DNA from: JASGCK01 sp031538565
GTDB lineage: Bacteria > Pseudomonadota > Gammaproteobacteria > Burkholderiales > Burkholderiaceae_C
Assembly: GCA_031538565.1 (NCBI GenBank)
Contig: JAVKLS010000005.1
Coordinates: forward strand, 1-17,740
DNA length: 17,740 bases
Direction of reading: 5' to 3'
Shown: piece by piece, positions 1 through 6,750 of the stretch
Layout of the letters: every line of letters starts with the position of its first letter
Position numbering within the stretch: the stretch's first letter is position 1
Notes under the pieces: model-generated
What the model was told of the DNA's origin: nothing
What the model saw: the letters and a program-made list of their open reading frames with translations, nothing else
Databases searched by the model: none
Program-made: the position numbers and the translations under genes

Positions 1-92
1 GCGTTCGCAGGCATTCAAACAACGGCTGGCTTACGCCAGTCGAATTCGAACGCTTGCATCATCAGTCTTTAGAGGAGTCCTGTGTCTATTAA
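1..92 (+). CDS. IS3-family transposase OrfB, C-terminal fragment
   Basis: This is the C-terminal fragment of an IS3-type DDE transposase, the catalytic (OrfB) half. Reading starts at base 3 and stops with TAA at 90-92. The visible tail begins VRRHSNNGWLTPVEFE and ends in CVY. The 'RRHS...G.LTPVEFE' pattern is the usual end of rve-domain OrfB proteins. The catalytic DDE residues lie upstream of the window. The stop codon lies inside the subterminal repeat at 83-107, so the end of the gene and the end of the element overlap. An apparent ORF starting at 82 and running to 291 in another frame crosses the IS edge into the tRNA and is not a gene. The family is clear; the exact IS cannot be named from so little sequence. 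Confidence 0.85.
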   Translation, partial: VRRHSNNGWLTPVEFERLHHQSLEESCVY

Positions 93-107
93 TTTGACTA
101 GGTTCAC
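83..107 (-). repeat. Subterminal IS repeat, inner module of right end
   Basis: This 25-base stretch is the inverted counterpart of 17601-17625, with 21 of 25 positions identical. The outer half (TAGGTTCAC) and the first eight bases (TGTCTATT) are fully conserved. Two of the differences create the TAA stop of orfB. Conservation at both ends suggests that it is part of the transposase recognition region; that is inference. Confidence 0.7.
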
Positions 108-144
108 AAATCGCCCGCTTCATATCGAGTACCTCCTGTACCCA

Positions 145-201
145 ACTTTCTATGCGGACATTTCATTTGCTAAAAACAGGACAATTCATTTACTCCCTAC
201 A
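145..201 (-). repeat. Right terminal inverted repeat (IRR) of the left IS copy
   Basis: This is a 57-base terminal repeat whose reverse complement matches the left terminal repeat at 17546-17602 with a single difference (G versus A at position 6). It is presumably the transposase-binding and cleavage end. It is separated by 37 bases from the 83-107 repeat, whereas in the other terminus the two modules touch. Confidence 0.9.
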
Positions 202-216
202 AGGACGGTGTCAGCG

Positions 217-251
217 CAGTCAATAGCGCGTCTCTCTGCTATACTCGCGGG
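217..251 (+). promoter_or_regulatory. Probable extended -10 promoter of tRNA-Val
   Basis: TATACT at 240-245 is preceded by TGC, giving an extended -10 (TG-N-TATACT). A GC-rich discriminator (CGCGGG, 246-251) follows, the type usual for stringently controlled stable-RNA promoters. No good -35 is visible 17 bases upstream (CAGTCA at 217-222), consistent with reliance on the extended -10. Transcription would start near 252, about 30 bases before the mature tRNA. The left IS ends at 201, only 15 bases before the -35 position. Confidence 0.5.
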
Positions 252-281
252 CTTATTTCAGTTGTTGAAGTATCCGACTCT

Positions 282-358
282 AGGCGCGTAGCTCAGCTGG
301 TTAGAGCACCACCTTGACATGGTGGGGGTCGTTGGTTCGAGTCCAATCGCGCCTACCA
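282..358 (+). tRNA. tRNA-Val (anticodon GAC)
   Basis: This is a complete 77-base tRNA. The acceptor stem AGGCGCG (282-288) pairs with CGCGCCT (348-354), followed by discriminator A and an encoded CCA (356-358). The anticodon stem CCACC/GGTGG encloses the loop TTGACAT, so the anticodon is GAC, reading valine codon GUC. The T arm GTTGG-TTCGAGT-CCAAT has the usual TTC loop start. phaR begins 37 bases downstream with no visible terminator between, so a tRNA-phaR-rimO transcript is possible. The gene is intact despite the IS end 80 bases upstream. Confidence 0.96.
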
Positions 359-395
359 GTTTTTGGCACAACCCTCTTATTAGCAGGATTCAATC

Positions 396-878
396 GTGGC
401 CACTCAAAGAAAAAAAACGAATACTCCCAAACCTGCTAGCGGGGAGCGGGTGATAAAAAAGTATCCCAATCGTCGGCTCTACGACACGCTGACCTCTACC
501 TATATCACGCTGGCGGACATTAAGCAGTTGGTGATGACGGGCGTCGTGTTTAAAGTGCGCGACGCCAAAACGGATGAAGACCTCACGCGCACCATGCTGC
601 TACAAATTATTTTGGAAGAAGAGGCTGGCGGTGCGCCGCTGTTTAGCGAGGCGGTGCTTGGCAATTTGATTCGCACCTATGGTCACGCCATGCAAGGGTT
701 CATGGGCAGTTATTTAGAAAAAAATCTGCAAACTTTTGCTGATATGCAAAAACAATTTACCGCGCAAGCCACACCAGTTGTGCCTTTGCCTCCTGCCTTT
801 GACCCCGAGATTTGGACGAATCAATTAGGTACGGTGCAGGAGCAAATGATGAAATTTTTTGGCGTTAAAAAATCATGA
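396..878 (+). CDS. phaR: Polyhydroxyalkanoate synthesis repressor PhaR
   Basis: PhaR is a DNA-binding regulator that represses phasin and PHA genes and is released when it binds polyhydroxyalkanoate granules. The 160-residue protein has the PHB_acc_N domain at about residues 18-80, with the family signature KKYPNRRLYDT followed by STYITL and an ADIKQLV segment, then a PHB_acc middle domain (about 85-125) with the conserved EEEAGGAPLFS stretch. The start is GTG at 396, chosen because an AGGA Shine-Dalgarno lies 7 bases upstream. The last four bases (ATGA) overlap the rimO start, indicating translational coupling. The typical location beside phaCAB does not apply here; a phaR-rimO pair is familiar in Comamonadaceae. 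Confidence 0.93.
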   Translation: MATQRKKTNTPKPASGERVIKKYPNRRLYDTLTSTYITLADIKQLVMTGVVFKVRDAKTDEDLTRTMLLQIILEEEAGGAPLFSEAVLGNLIRTYGHAMQGFMGSYLEKNLQTFADMQKQFTAQATPVVPLPPAFDPEIWTNQLGTVQEQMMKFFGVKKS

Positions 879-2284
879 GCCAGGCGGCAGTTGCTCCCAG
901 AGTTGGTTTTGTGAGTCTGGGTTGCCCCAAAGCGCTGACTGACTCCGAACTCATACTGACGCAGCTATCCGCCGAAGGATATGAAACTAGCCAAACATTT
1001 GAAGGTGCCGACCTCGTCATCGTCAACACCTGCGGTTTTATTGATGACGCTGTCAAAGAAAGCTTGGACACCATTGGCGAGGCGCTGGCCGCCAATGGCA
1101 AAGTTATTGTGACGGGTTGCCTTGGCTCCAAAGCCGTGGATGGCGGCGCGGACAGCAGCGGCGCGGGTGGCACGGCGGGTGGTGAGCAAAATTTCGTGCG
1201 AAAAATGCACCCCAGCGTATTGGCGGTGACTGGGCCTCATGCCACGCAAGAAGTCATGGATGCCGTGCATTTGCATCTACCCAAACGGCACGATCCCTTT
1301 GTTGACCTCACGCCCAGCGTTGGTGTCAAGCTCACACCCAAGCACTACGCCTATCTCAAAATTAGCGAAGGCTGCAATCATCGCTGCACGTTTTGCATCA
1401 TCCCTTCCATGCGCGGCGATTTAGTGAGTCGCCCCATTGGCGACGTTTTAAAAGAAGCGCAGGCCTTGTTTGCGGGCGGCGTGAAAGAGTTGCTCGTCAT
1501 TAGCCAAGACACTTCCGCTTACGGCGTCGATACGCAGTACCGCACAGGTTTTTATCAAGGCAGGCCCATCAAGACGCGAATGTTGGATTTGGTTGCAGAG
1601 CTAGGCGCACTTGCCAGGCCTTATGGCGCATGGGTTCGCTTGCACTACGTCTATCCCTATCCTAGTGTGGACGCGGTCGTGCCGCTGATGACCCAGGGCT
1701 TGGTGTTGCCCTATCTTGATGTGCCTTTGCAGCACAGTCATCCCGATGTTCTCAAGCGCATGAAGCGTCCCGCAAGTGGCGAGCGCAATCTTGAGCGCCT
1801 TGCCGCGTGGCGCAAAGAGTGCCCCGATATCGTCATTCGCTCGACCTTTATTGCAGGCTTTCCTGGCGAGACCGAGGCCGAGTTTTCGCATTTACTCGAC
1901 TTCATGCGTGAAGCACGAATTGATCGTGCGGGCTGCTTTGCGTACTCAGCGGTGACAGGCGCGGCAGCCAATAATTTGGACGCAATGCTGCCGATAGAGT
2001 TGCGCGAGGAGCGCCGTGCGCGCTTTATGGCGGTGGCGGAAGAAGTATCGATACAAAAATTGCAAGCACGCGCAGGTGCGACGATGCAAGTGTTGGTGGA
2101 CAGTGCACCTGCGCTTGGCAAAAAAGGCGGCATTGGCAGAAGCTACGCAGATGCGCCCGAAATTGATGGCGTCGTCAGATTGCTGCCGCCAGAAAAAATT
2201 AGCAAACAGCTCAAGGTGGGCGAATTCACTCGCGCCCGCATTGTGGGCGTGGATGGCCACGACTTAGTTGCAGCACCGATTTAG
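875..2284 (+). CDS. rimO: Ribosomal protein S12 methylthiotransferase RimO
   Basis: RimO is a cytoplasmic radical-SAM enzyme that adds a methylthio group to the conserved aspartate of ribosomal protein S12. The 469-residue length is usual. The N-terminal UPF0004 domain has the three cluster-binding cysteines at 17 (SLGCPKA), 53 (NTCGF) and 82 (TGCLG). The radical-SAM CxxxCxxC motif is at 167-174 (CNHRCTFC), and a TRAM domain fills about the last 65 residues. 'GCPKALTDSE' replaces the more common 'GCPKNLVDSE', which does not touch a ligand. A glycine/alanine-rich insert at about residues 89-103 is a lineage feature. The start overlaps the end of phaR by ATGA. MiaB is the alternative methylthiotransferase, but the order of motifs and the S12-type C-terminus favour RimO. 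Confidence 0.95.
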   Translation: MSQAAVAPRVGFVSLGCPKALTDSELILTQLSAEGYETSQTFEGADLVIVNTCGFIDDAVKESLDTIGEALAANGKVIVTGCLGSKAVDGGADSSGAGGTAGGEQNFVRKMHPSVLAVTGPHATQEVMDAVHLHLPKRHDPFVDLTPSVGVKLTPKHYAYLKISEGCNHRCTFCIIPSMRGDLVSRPIGDVLKEAQALFAGGVKELLVISQDTSAYGVDTQYRTGFYQGRPIKTRMLDLVAELGALARPYGAWVRLHYVYPYPSVDAVVPLMTQGLVLPYLDVPLQHSHPDVLKRMKRPASGERNLERLAAWRKECPDIVIRSTFIAGFPGETEAEFSHLLDFMREARIDRAGCFAYSAVTGAAANNLDAMLPIELREERRARFMAVAEEVSIQKLQARAGATMQVLVDSAPALGKKGGIGRSYADAPEIDGVVRLLPPEKISKQLKVGEFTRARIVGVDGHDLVAAPI

Positions 2285-2291
2285 AAACGCA

Positions 2292-2305
2292 GACAAAATT
2301 TTGTC
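2292..2305. other. Perfect 14-base AT-centred palindrome between convergent genes
   Basis: GACAAAATTTTGTC is a perfect palindrome lying 7 bases past the rimO stop and reaching into the stop codon of the convergent marR gene (2304-2306). It has no loop and no following T-run on either strand, so it is a poor intrinsic terminator. It could be a protein-binding site or chance. It is the only candidate structure in the 19-base gap between rimO and marR. Confidence 0.4.
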
Positions 2306-2849
2306 AGTAACCATGGGCGTAAGCCTCTAAACCTAAGCGCACGACCACGGCGACGTCTTCACCGATGGCTTCTCTAAACTCAATTTCTGCCCTGCGTACG
2401 GCACTGACAAAGGCACGTAGCCACAACTCTCCGGTAGGGGTGTAGCTCACCCACTTTGCCCGAGCATCGAGTGGATCAACCGTTCGCTCAATCAAACCCC
2501 AAGCTTCGCATTGATCGAGCGCCTCGCTCATGGACTGCTTGCTAATGCCCGCGCTGGCAGCCAAGGTGGACGCACGTGCGCCACTTTCTGGCAAATGACG
2601 CGTGAGGTGGATGTGCGCCGCGCTAATTTGGTTGCGCGCTGCCAGATTTGCCAGAGCTAACGGTAGATCGGGGTGCGCAGCCATCAGCTTGAGTACGCGC
2701 CCATCAAAGTACCGCAGCGCGTCGCCCAGCAAATGCCCTAAATGCCGCCTATCTTGACCTTGGACGATACGCACACCCATTTCCGCCGATTTGGGTGTGG
2801 ATTTAAGCCCTATTCTCATGCGCCTGTTCTCATGCCTATTCGGTATCAA
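2304..2849 (-). CDS. MarR-family transcriptional regulator
   Basis: This is a winged-helix regulator of the MarR type, of 181 residues from a TTG start. The helix-turn-helix is at about residues 91-115 (LAASAGISKQSMSEALD) and the wing at about 121-140 (ERTVDPLDARAKWVSYTPTG), with a DxR-type wing as in the family. It is the last gene of the catabolic operon; its TTG overlaps the dsbA-like stop as TTGA. Neither start has a strong Shine-Dalgarno. An in-frame ATG at 2819 (171 residues) has AACAGG 3 bases upstream and may be the true start. Many MarR proteins sense aromatic acids, so control of this operon is plausible, but its ligand and operator are not shown by the sequence. Confidence 0.85.
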   Translation of the reverse strand: MIPNRHENRRMRIGLKSTPKSAEMGVRIVQGQDRRHLGHLLGDALRYFDGRVLKLMAAHPDLPLALANLAARNQISAAHIHLTRHLPESGARASTLAASAGISKQSMSEALDQCEAWGLIERTVDPLDARAKWVSYTPTGELWLRAFVSAVRRAEIEFREAIGEDVAVVVRLGLEAYAHGY

Positions 2850-3526
2850 CTTTGCGCGGCGATTGTTCGCAGAGCGTTTTCAAATACAGCAGCAGGTTGA
2901 CCGCCCGAGATGAGATGCCTGTCATTGACGATGACGGCTGGAACGGCGTGAATTTTGTGGGCATGATAAAAATGCTGCCTGGCACGAACTTCGGACGTGT
3001 AATCATCGCTTGTCAAAATGGCGGTGGCGCGTGCGGTGTCAAGTCCAAGGCGCTGCACCGCATCCAGTAGCACAGTGTGCTGGGCGGGATTTTTCCCTTC
3101 GGTGAAATAGCTTTTTAGCATTTCTTTTTTCATCGCGTGCTGGATGCGAATGCCTGCATGGTTTGCGCCTAGTTCATCTGCCCAGTAAAGCAGGCGGTGA
3201 CAGTCCAACGTGTTCCAGGTGCGACCGCGTCCGCCCTCTAAAAAATCAAAGCCCACCTCGCGTCCGCGTTCACGAATCATGGCGTAACTTTTGGCTTGCT
3301 GCTCTTGGGTCGAGCCGTATTTTTGTGTGAGATGCTCGGTAATGTCCTGCCCGTGGGCTGGCATATCGGGGTTGAGTTGAAAAGGTTGAAAGTGAATTTC
3401 TGCTTTGACTTCGTCCGCTAACGTGTGCAGGGCTTGCTCTAGCGCCCCCAATCCGATGGCGCACCACGGACAGACCACGTCGGAGACAAAATCAATTTTG
3501 AGGGTAGGGGTGTTGGTGCGGTGCAT
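2846..3526 (-). CDS. DsbA-family (FrnE-like) thioredoxin-fold oxidoreductase
   Basis: This is a thioredoxin-fold protein of 226 residues. The active-site motif C19-P-W-C22 follows a beta strand (IDFVSDVVCPWC), and the helical insertion with 'FQLNPDMP' and a C-terminal 'VPAVIVNDRHLISGGQP' (cis-Pro region and last strand) are as in FrnE and 2-hydroxychromene-2-carboxylate isomerase relatives. No signal peptide is seen, so it is cytoplasmic, unlike true DsbA. The ATG at 3526 is chosen over an upstream in-frame start at 3667, which would overlap ligC by 130 bases and lacks family similarity. It begins 10 bases after ligC and overlaps marR by 4 bases. Its role is unknown; thiol-disulfide exchange or glutathione-dependent isomerisation of a ring-cleavage product are possible inferences. 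Confidence 0.88.
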   Translation of the reverse strand: MHRTNTPTLKIDFVSDVVCPWCAIGLGALEQALHTLADEVKAEIHFQPFQLNPDMPAHGQDITEHLTQKYGSTQEQQAKSYAMIRERGREVGFDFLEGGRGRTWNTLDCHRLLYWADELGANHAGIRIQHAMKKEMLKSYFTEGKNPAQHTVLLDAVQRLGLDTARATAILTSDDYTSEVRARQHFYHAHKIHAVPAVIVNDRHLISGGQPAAVFENALRTIAAQS

Positions 3527-3536
3527 GAGTTTGAAA

Positions 3537-4490
3537 TTATTTGGATAACTGCACTTCCAACTCATGCAGCACACGGTAGCAGTCCAGCACCTGTGCCACG
3601 CTGGAGTTGGGTTCGCGTCCTTCGCGGATGGCAGCAAAAAATTCGCGATCTTGAAGCTCAATGCCATTCATAGACACAGCCATTTTGCTCACGTCTATTT
3701 TTTCTTCCTTGCCCGTAAACAGATCATCGTAACGCGCAAGATACGTACCCGTGTCGCCGATGTAACGAAAATATGTGCCGAGCGGGCCGTCGTTATTGAA
3801 CGAGAGCGATAGCGTGCAGATGGCACCGTTTGCGGCTTGCAGCTGGATGCTCATATCCATTGCAATGCCAAGGTTTGGATGAATCGGTCCTTGCACGGCG
3901 TGGGCTTTCACAATTGGACTGCCGCATTGGTAGGCAAATAAATCGACTGTGTGCGCGGCGTGATGCCATAGTAGATGGTCCGTCCAGCTACGCGCTTGCC
4001 CCAGCGCATTCATGTTCGTGCGCCGAAAAAAATACGTTTGCACATCCATTTGCTGAATATGAAACTCACCCGCCGTAATTTTGTGGTGTACCCATTGGTG
4101 ACTCGGGTTGAAGCGGCGCGTGTGACCACACATGGCGACTTTCCCTGCCGCGCTGGCAGCGACGACCACGGCTTGTCCGTCTTTGTACACGTCGCACAGC
4201 GGAATCTCCACCTGCACGTGCTTGCCTGCTTTTAGGCAGGCAAGCGTTTGATTGGCGTGCATTTGCGTAGGTGTACACAAAATCACCGCATCGACTTGCG
4301 GCAGCGCTAGCGATTCATTGAGCTCGGTGGCGGCGTGAGCAATGCCGTACTTTTCTGCCACTTCCTTGGTTTTTGCAAGATCGCGACCAATCAACGAGAC
4401 GACCTCCACGTCGTCAATGTTTTTGATACCGTCTAAATGCTTGATGCCGAAGGCTCCTGCACCAGCAAGGGCGACTTTTATGGGGCGCAT
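3537..4490 (-). CDS. ligC: 4-carboxy-2-hydroxymuconate-6-semialdehyde dehydrogenase
   Basis: LigC (PmdC) oxidises the hemiacetal form of the LigAB product, CHMS, to 2-pyrone-4,6-dicarboxylate with NADP+. The 317-residue protein is of the Gfo/Idh/MocA fold. The Rossmann glycine motif GAGAFG is at residues 10-15, followed by 'KHLDGI', and the conserved 'AGKHVQVEIPLCD' strand-turn (in place of the EKP of sugar dehydrogenases) is near residue 93. The start ATG is 13 bases after the ligB stop. Assignment to LigC rather than a sugar dehydrogenase rests on the family-like sequence and on its place directly after ligAB. A 10-bp perfect hairpin lies inside the gene (4220-4245). Confidence 0.92.
   Translation of the reverse strand: MRPIKVALAGAGAFGIKHLDGIKNIDDVEVVSLIGRDLAKTKEVAEKYGIAHAATELNESLALPQVDAVILCTPTQMHANQTLACLKAGKHVQVEIPLCDVYKDGQAVVVAASAAGKVAMCGHTRRFNPSHQWVHHKITAGEFHIQQMDVQTYFFRRTNMNALGQARSWTDHLLWHHAAHTVDLFAYQCGSPIVKAHAVQGPIHPNLGIAMDMSIQLQAANGAICTLSLSFNNDGPLGTYFRYIGDTGTYLARYDDLFTGKEEKIDVSKMAVSMNGIELQDREFFAAIREGREPNSSVAQVLDCYRVLHELEVQLSK
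4220..4245. repeat. Intragenic perfect inverted repeat in ligC
   Basis: GCTTGCCTGC (4220-4229) and GCAGGCAAGC (4236-4245) form a 10-bp perfect stem around a 6-base loop (TTTTAG). It lies in codons for 'LACLKAGKH', part of a conserved protein segment, so protein constraint may explain some of it. There is no U-tract after it on the mRNA strand. Confidence 0.6.
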
Positions 4491-4503
4491 AGTGATGGCT
4501 TTC

Positions 4504-5409
4504 TTATTGGTTTTCTAAAATTAAATGTCCTACCGATGTATTGCTAGCAGGCACGTGGTGGAAGCGGTGAATTTCGCGCGGAGCCGCGCCGCGCTTGGGC
4601 TCGGCGGACTCATCGCGCAAATCAGACATGGCGCCTCGGGCGATGAGCCACATCACCAGCTCAATACCTTCGCTACCGGCTTCGCGCACGTAGTCGATAT
4701 GCGGCATTTTGGCAAGGCTTTCGGGATCTTTGACCATGCGCTCCATAAAGGCTTTATCCCAATCTAAATTGATGAGTCCTGCACGCGGGCCTTGCAGTTG
4801 GTGGCTCATGCCGCCTGTGCCCCAAATTTGCACATCCAGAGGTTTGCCATCGGCATTCACGCCTTCATACGATTCAATGGCGCGGCGAATCGCTTTGCCT
4901 AAGCTCAAACAGCGCCGGCCCGATGGCACGGGATACTGCACCACGTTGACGGCAAAAGGAATCACAGAGCAAGGCCACGCGCCCGATACGGGGTCGGGCT
5001 GTCCGCACATCAAATTCAGCGGGACGGACAGGCCATGATCCACATCCATTTTGTTGACAATGGTCAAGTCAAAATCTTGTTGAATCACCGACTGCGCGAT
5101 ATGGGATGCCAGATCGGGGTGCCCCACCACAGGCGGAACGGGACGCGGACCAAAACCTTCGTCGGCGATCTTGAAAGACGCCGCTGTGCCAATGGCAAAG
5201 GTGGGAATCATCTCCAGACTAAACGCAGTCGCGTGGTCGTTGTACACCAAAAAAATCACATCAGGCTTATTGGCCTTCATCCAATCTTTAGACTTTTCGT
5301 AGCCTTTAAATAAGGGCTGCCAATAGGGTTCATGGTCTTTTTTAAGGTCTAACGCTGCGCCAATTGCAGGGACGTGAGAGGTGAATACGGATGCGGTGAT
5401 TTTTGCCAT
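4504..5409 (-). CDS. ligB: Protocatechuate 4,5-dioxygenase, beta (catalytic) subunit
   Basis: LigB (PmdB) is the catalytic subunit of a class III (type II) extradiol dioxygenase that uses non-heme Fe(II) and O2 to open protocatechuate between C4 and C5. The 301-residue length matches the family. Candidate iron ligands are His12 (FTSHVP), His59 (YNDHA) and a glutamate in the 'EAGSEGIE' segment (Glu250 likely). His125 (DVDHGLSVP) and His203 (GGMSHQLQG) match the conserved second-sphere and acid-base histidines. A strong Shine-Dalgarno (AAGGAGG on the - strand, 5419-5425) lies 9 bases before the ATG and within the ligA end. The gene starts 2 bases after the ligA stop, as expected for subunits made in equal amounts. 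Gallate-type DesB fusions are longer, so a two-subunit PCA enzyme is favoured. Confidence 0.95.
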   Translation of the reverse strand: MAKITASVFTSHVPAIGAALDLKKDHEPYWQPLFKGYEKSKDWMKANKPDVIFLVYNDHATAFSLEMIPTFAIGTAASFKIADEGFGPRPVPPVVGHPDLASHIAQSVIQQDFDLTIVNKMDVDHGLSVPLNLMCGQPDPVSGAWPCSVIPFAVNVVQYPVPSGRRCLSLGKAIRRAIESYEGVNADGKPLDVQIWGTGGMSHQLQGPRAGLINLDWDKAFMERMVKDPESLAKMPHIDYVREAGSEGIELVMWLIARGAMSDLRDESAEPKRGAAPREIHRFHHVPASNTSVGHLILENQ

Positions 5410-5411
5410 GA

Positions 5412-5852
5412 TTAGTTGCCTCCTTTGTGTGCAGCGCCTTGCGGTTGCTTGTGCGCTTGCGCATCGCCGTCCTCGCCAATAGCGCGGTTGCCATCAATTT
5501 TGCGTCCGCCTGCAATCATCATGTCGCGATACTCGTGCTCGGTCATGCCTGTCATGGAGCCAGCCATTTGCTGAAAGCTTTTGCCATGCGTAGCGCCTAG
5601 CTTGGCCAAAAAATAGATATTGCCACCTGCCTTGATGGCACGATTTAAATCCACCGTCAGTACGGCTTGCTTTTGCTCTTCGGTCATTGGCCACTCGTCT
5701 AGGTAAGCGCGTTGATTGAGCAAAAAACGTTTGCGATTGTCTGGCTTCATCAAGCTCATACAAAACTGGTTGAGGTGGTAGCCGATGCGCGACTGATCCA
5801 TATCAAACAGCGTTGTGCCGGGAATGTTGAGATAAGGTTTTTCTTGCGGCAT
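5412..5852 (-). CDS. ligA: Protocatechuate 4,5-dioxygenase, alpha subunit
   Basis: LigA (PmdA) is the small subunit that forms the lid over the LigB active site in the alpha2beta2 enzyme. The 146-residue protein has the all-helical LigA domain at about residues 22-115, including 'YHLNQFCMSLM', 'NRKRFLLNQRAYLDEWPMTEEQKQAVL' split over two helices, and 'GGNIYFLAKLGATHGKSFQ'. The C-terminal tail after residue 120 is polar and likely flexible. The ATG at 5852 is chosen because proteins of this family begin near the PYLNIPGTTLF segment. The longer start at 5942 would run 80 bases into the pirin gene. The gene begins 10 bases after pirin and is followed 2 bases later by ligB. Confidence 0.95.
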   Translation of the reverse strand: MPQEKPYLNIPGTTLFDMDQSRIGYHLNQFCMSLMKPDNRKRFLLNQRAYLDEWPMTEEQKQAVLTVDLNRAIKAGGNIYFLAKLGATHGKSFQQMAGSMTGMTEHEYRDMMIAGGRKIDGNRAIGEDGDAQAHKQPQGAAHKGGN

Positions 5853-5862
5853 GGATTTTCTT

Positions 5863-6741
5863 TTACGCTTTCGATTCTGTGATTCGCCCAAACTTACCAC
5901 TATTGAAGTCGGTAATTGCTTGCCGAATTTCTTGCTCGGCATTCATCACAAACGGACCGTAACCGACGACGGGTTCATCAATGGGTTCGCCCGCCAGCAG
6001 GAGCACTTGCGCGTTTGCGTGAGCGGTGATGTCCACGCCCGTGCCATCGCGTCCCAGCACGATTAATTGCGCGGCATTGGCGCTGGCGTTTGCGTTTACG
6101 CTGACGGTGCCGCTTTGCACGAGCAAGAGCGTCGTCCAACCTTCGGGCTGCGGCAGCGATATGGTTTGACCGGCGGATAAGCGCACATCCCACACATTCA
6201 TGGGCGTAAAGGTGTTCGCTGCGCCGTGTGCGTTTGTGTAGTTGCCTGCAATAACCCGTAGCGTTGCGCCGTCCACATCAATTTCGGGGATTTCCCCGTG
6301 GGCAATGGCTTGGTAGCTGGGTTTTGTCATTTTGTCTTTGGCAGGCAGATTGACCCACAGCTGCACCATGTGCATCTCGCCCCCCGATTTGCTAAAGCCC
6401 TCGGAGTGGAACTCGTCGTGCACCAAACCGCTACCCGCCGTCATCCACTGCACTTCGCCCACGCCAATCGTTCCGCCGCCACCCGATGAGTCGCGGTGCG
6501 TGACCTCCCCCGCATAGGCAATCGTGACGGTTTCAAAGCCCCGATGCGGATGCGAACCCACGCCGCGTGGCTTGCCTGGGTTGGCAGAAAAGTGGTACGG
6601 CGCACCATAGTCCAGCATCAAAAATGGGCTATACAAATGCGTATCTTGCGTGTAGCCAAACATACCGTGAACGTGAAAGCCGTCGCCTACCCAGTGGCGC
6701 GGCGGTGCGGAGTCAATGCGGATGAGGTTTTTTGAGGTCAT
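5863..6741 (-). CDS. Pirin family protein
   Basis: This is a bicupin of the pirin family, 292 residues from the ATG at 6741. The N-terminal cupin carries the metal motif His64-x-His66 (HPHRGFET) and His108-x-Glu110 (LVHDE), matching the Fe-binding His/His/His/Glu of human pirin and E. coli YhhW. The C-terminal cupin is degenerate. YhhW and pirin show quercetin 2,3-dioxygenase activity in vitro, but the native role is uncertain. The start at 6741 (MTSKNL) is chosen over the GTG/ATG further upstream at 6786, which would reach into the REP-like palindrome. It lies in the same transcription direction as ligAB, 10 bases ahead of ligA, so it is probably co-transcribed. Membership in this operon makes a link to aromatic or flavonoid-type substrates attractive but unproven. 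Confidence 0.92.
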   Translation of the reverse strand: MTSKNLIRIDSAPPRHWVGDGFHVHGMFGYTQDTHLYSPFLMLDYGAPYHFSANPGKPRGVGSHPHRGFETVTIAYAGEVTHRDSSGGGGTIGVGEVQWMTAGSGLVHDEFHSEGFSKSGGEMHMVQLWVNLPAKDKMTKPSYQAIAHGEIPEIDVDGATLRVIAGNYTNAHGAANTFTPMNVWDVRLSAGQTISLPQPEGWTTLLLVQSGTVSVNANASANAAQLIVLGRDGTGVDITAHANAQVLLLAGEPIDEPVVGYGPFVMNAEQEIRQAITDFNSGKFGRITESKA

Positions 6742-6750
6742 GATTAAATA

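Larger units (their letters stand above)
1..201 (+). mobile_element. Right end of an IS3-like insertion sequence (partial copy)
   Basis: This is the 3' part of an insertion sequence cut by the window edge. It holds the last codons of an OrfB-type transposase (stop at 90-92), a subterminal repeat (83-107) and the right terminal inverted repeat (145-201). The outer edge is placed at 201 because the reverse complement of 145-201 begins with TGTAG and matches 17546-17602 in 56 of 57 positions, after which similarity ends. Termini starting with TG are typical of the IS3 family. No target-site duplication can be tested because the other end of this copy lies outside the window. Confidence 0.88.

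Noticed and set aside
82..291. 69-codon open frame on + from the IS end into the tRNA
   Set aside because: It crosses the IS boundary and runs into tRNA-Val, has no family likeness, and overlaps the orfB end in another frame.
865..1276. Antisense open frames of about 100 codons opposite rimO
   Set aside because: They mirror the codon bias of rimO, have low-complexity compositions and no ribosome-binding sites or family motifs.
3527..3667. Upstream extension of the DsbA-like gene (47 extra codons)
   Set aside because: It would overlap ligC by about 130 bases and adds sequence unlike the family; the ATG at 3526 fits the thioredoxin-fold start.
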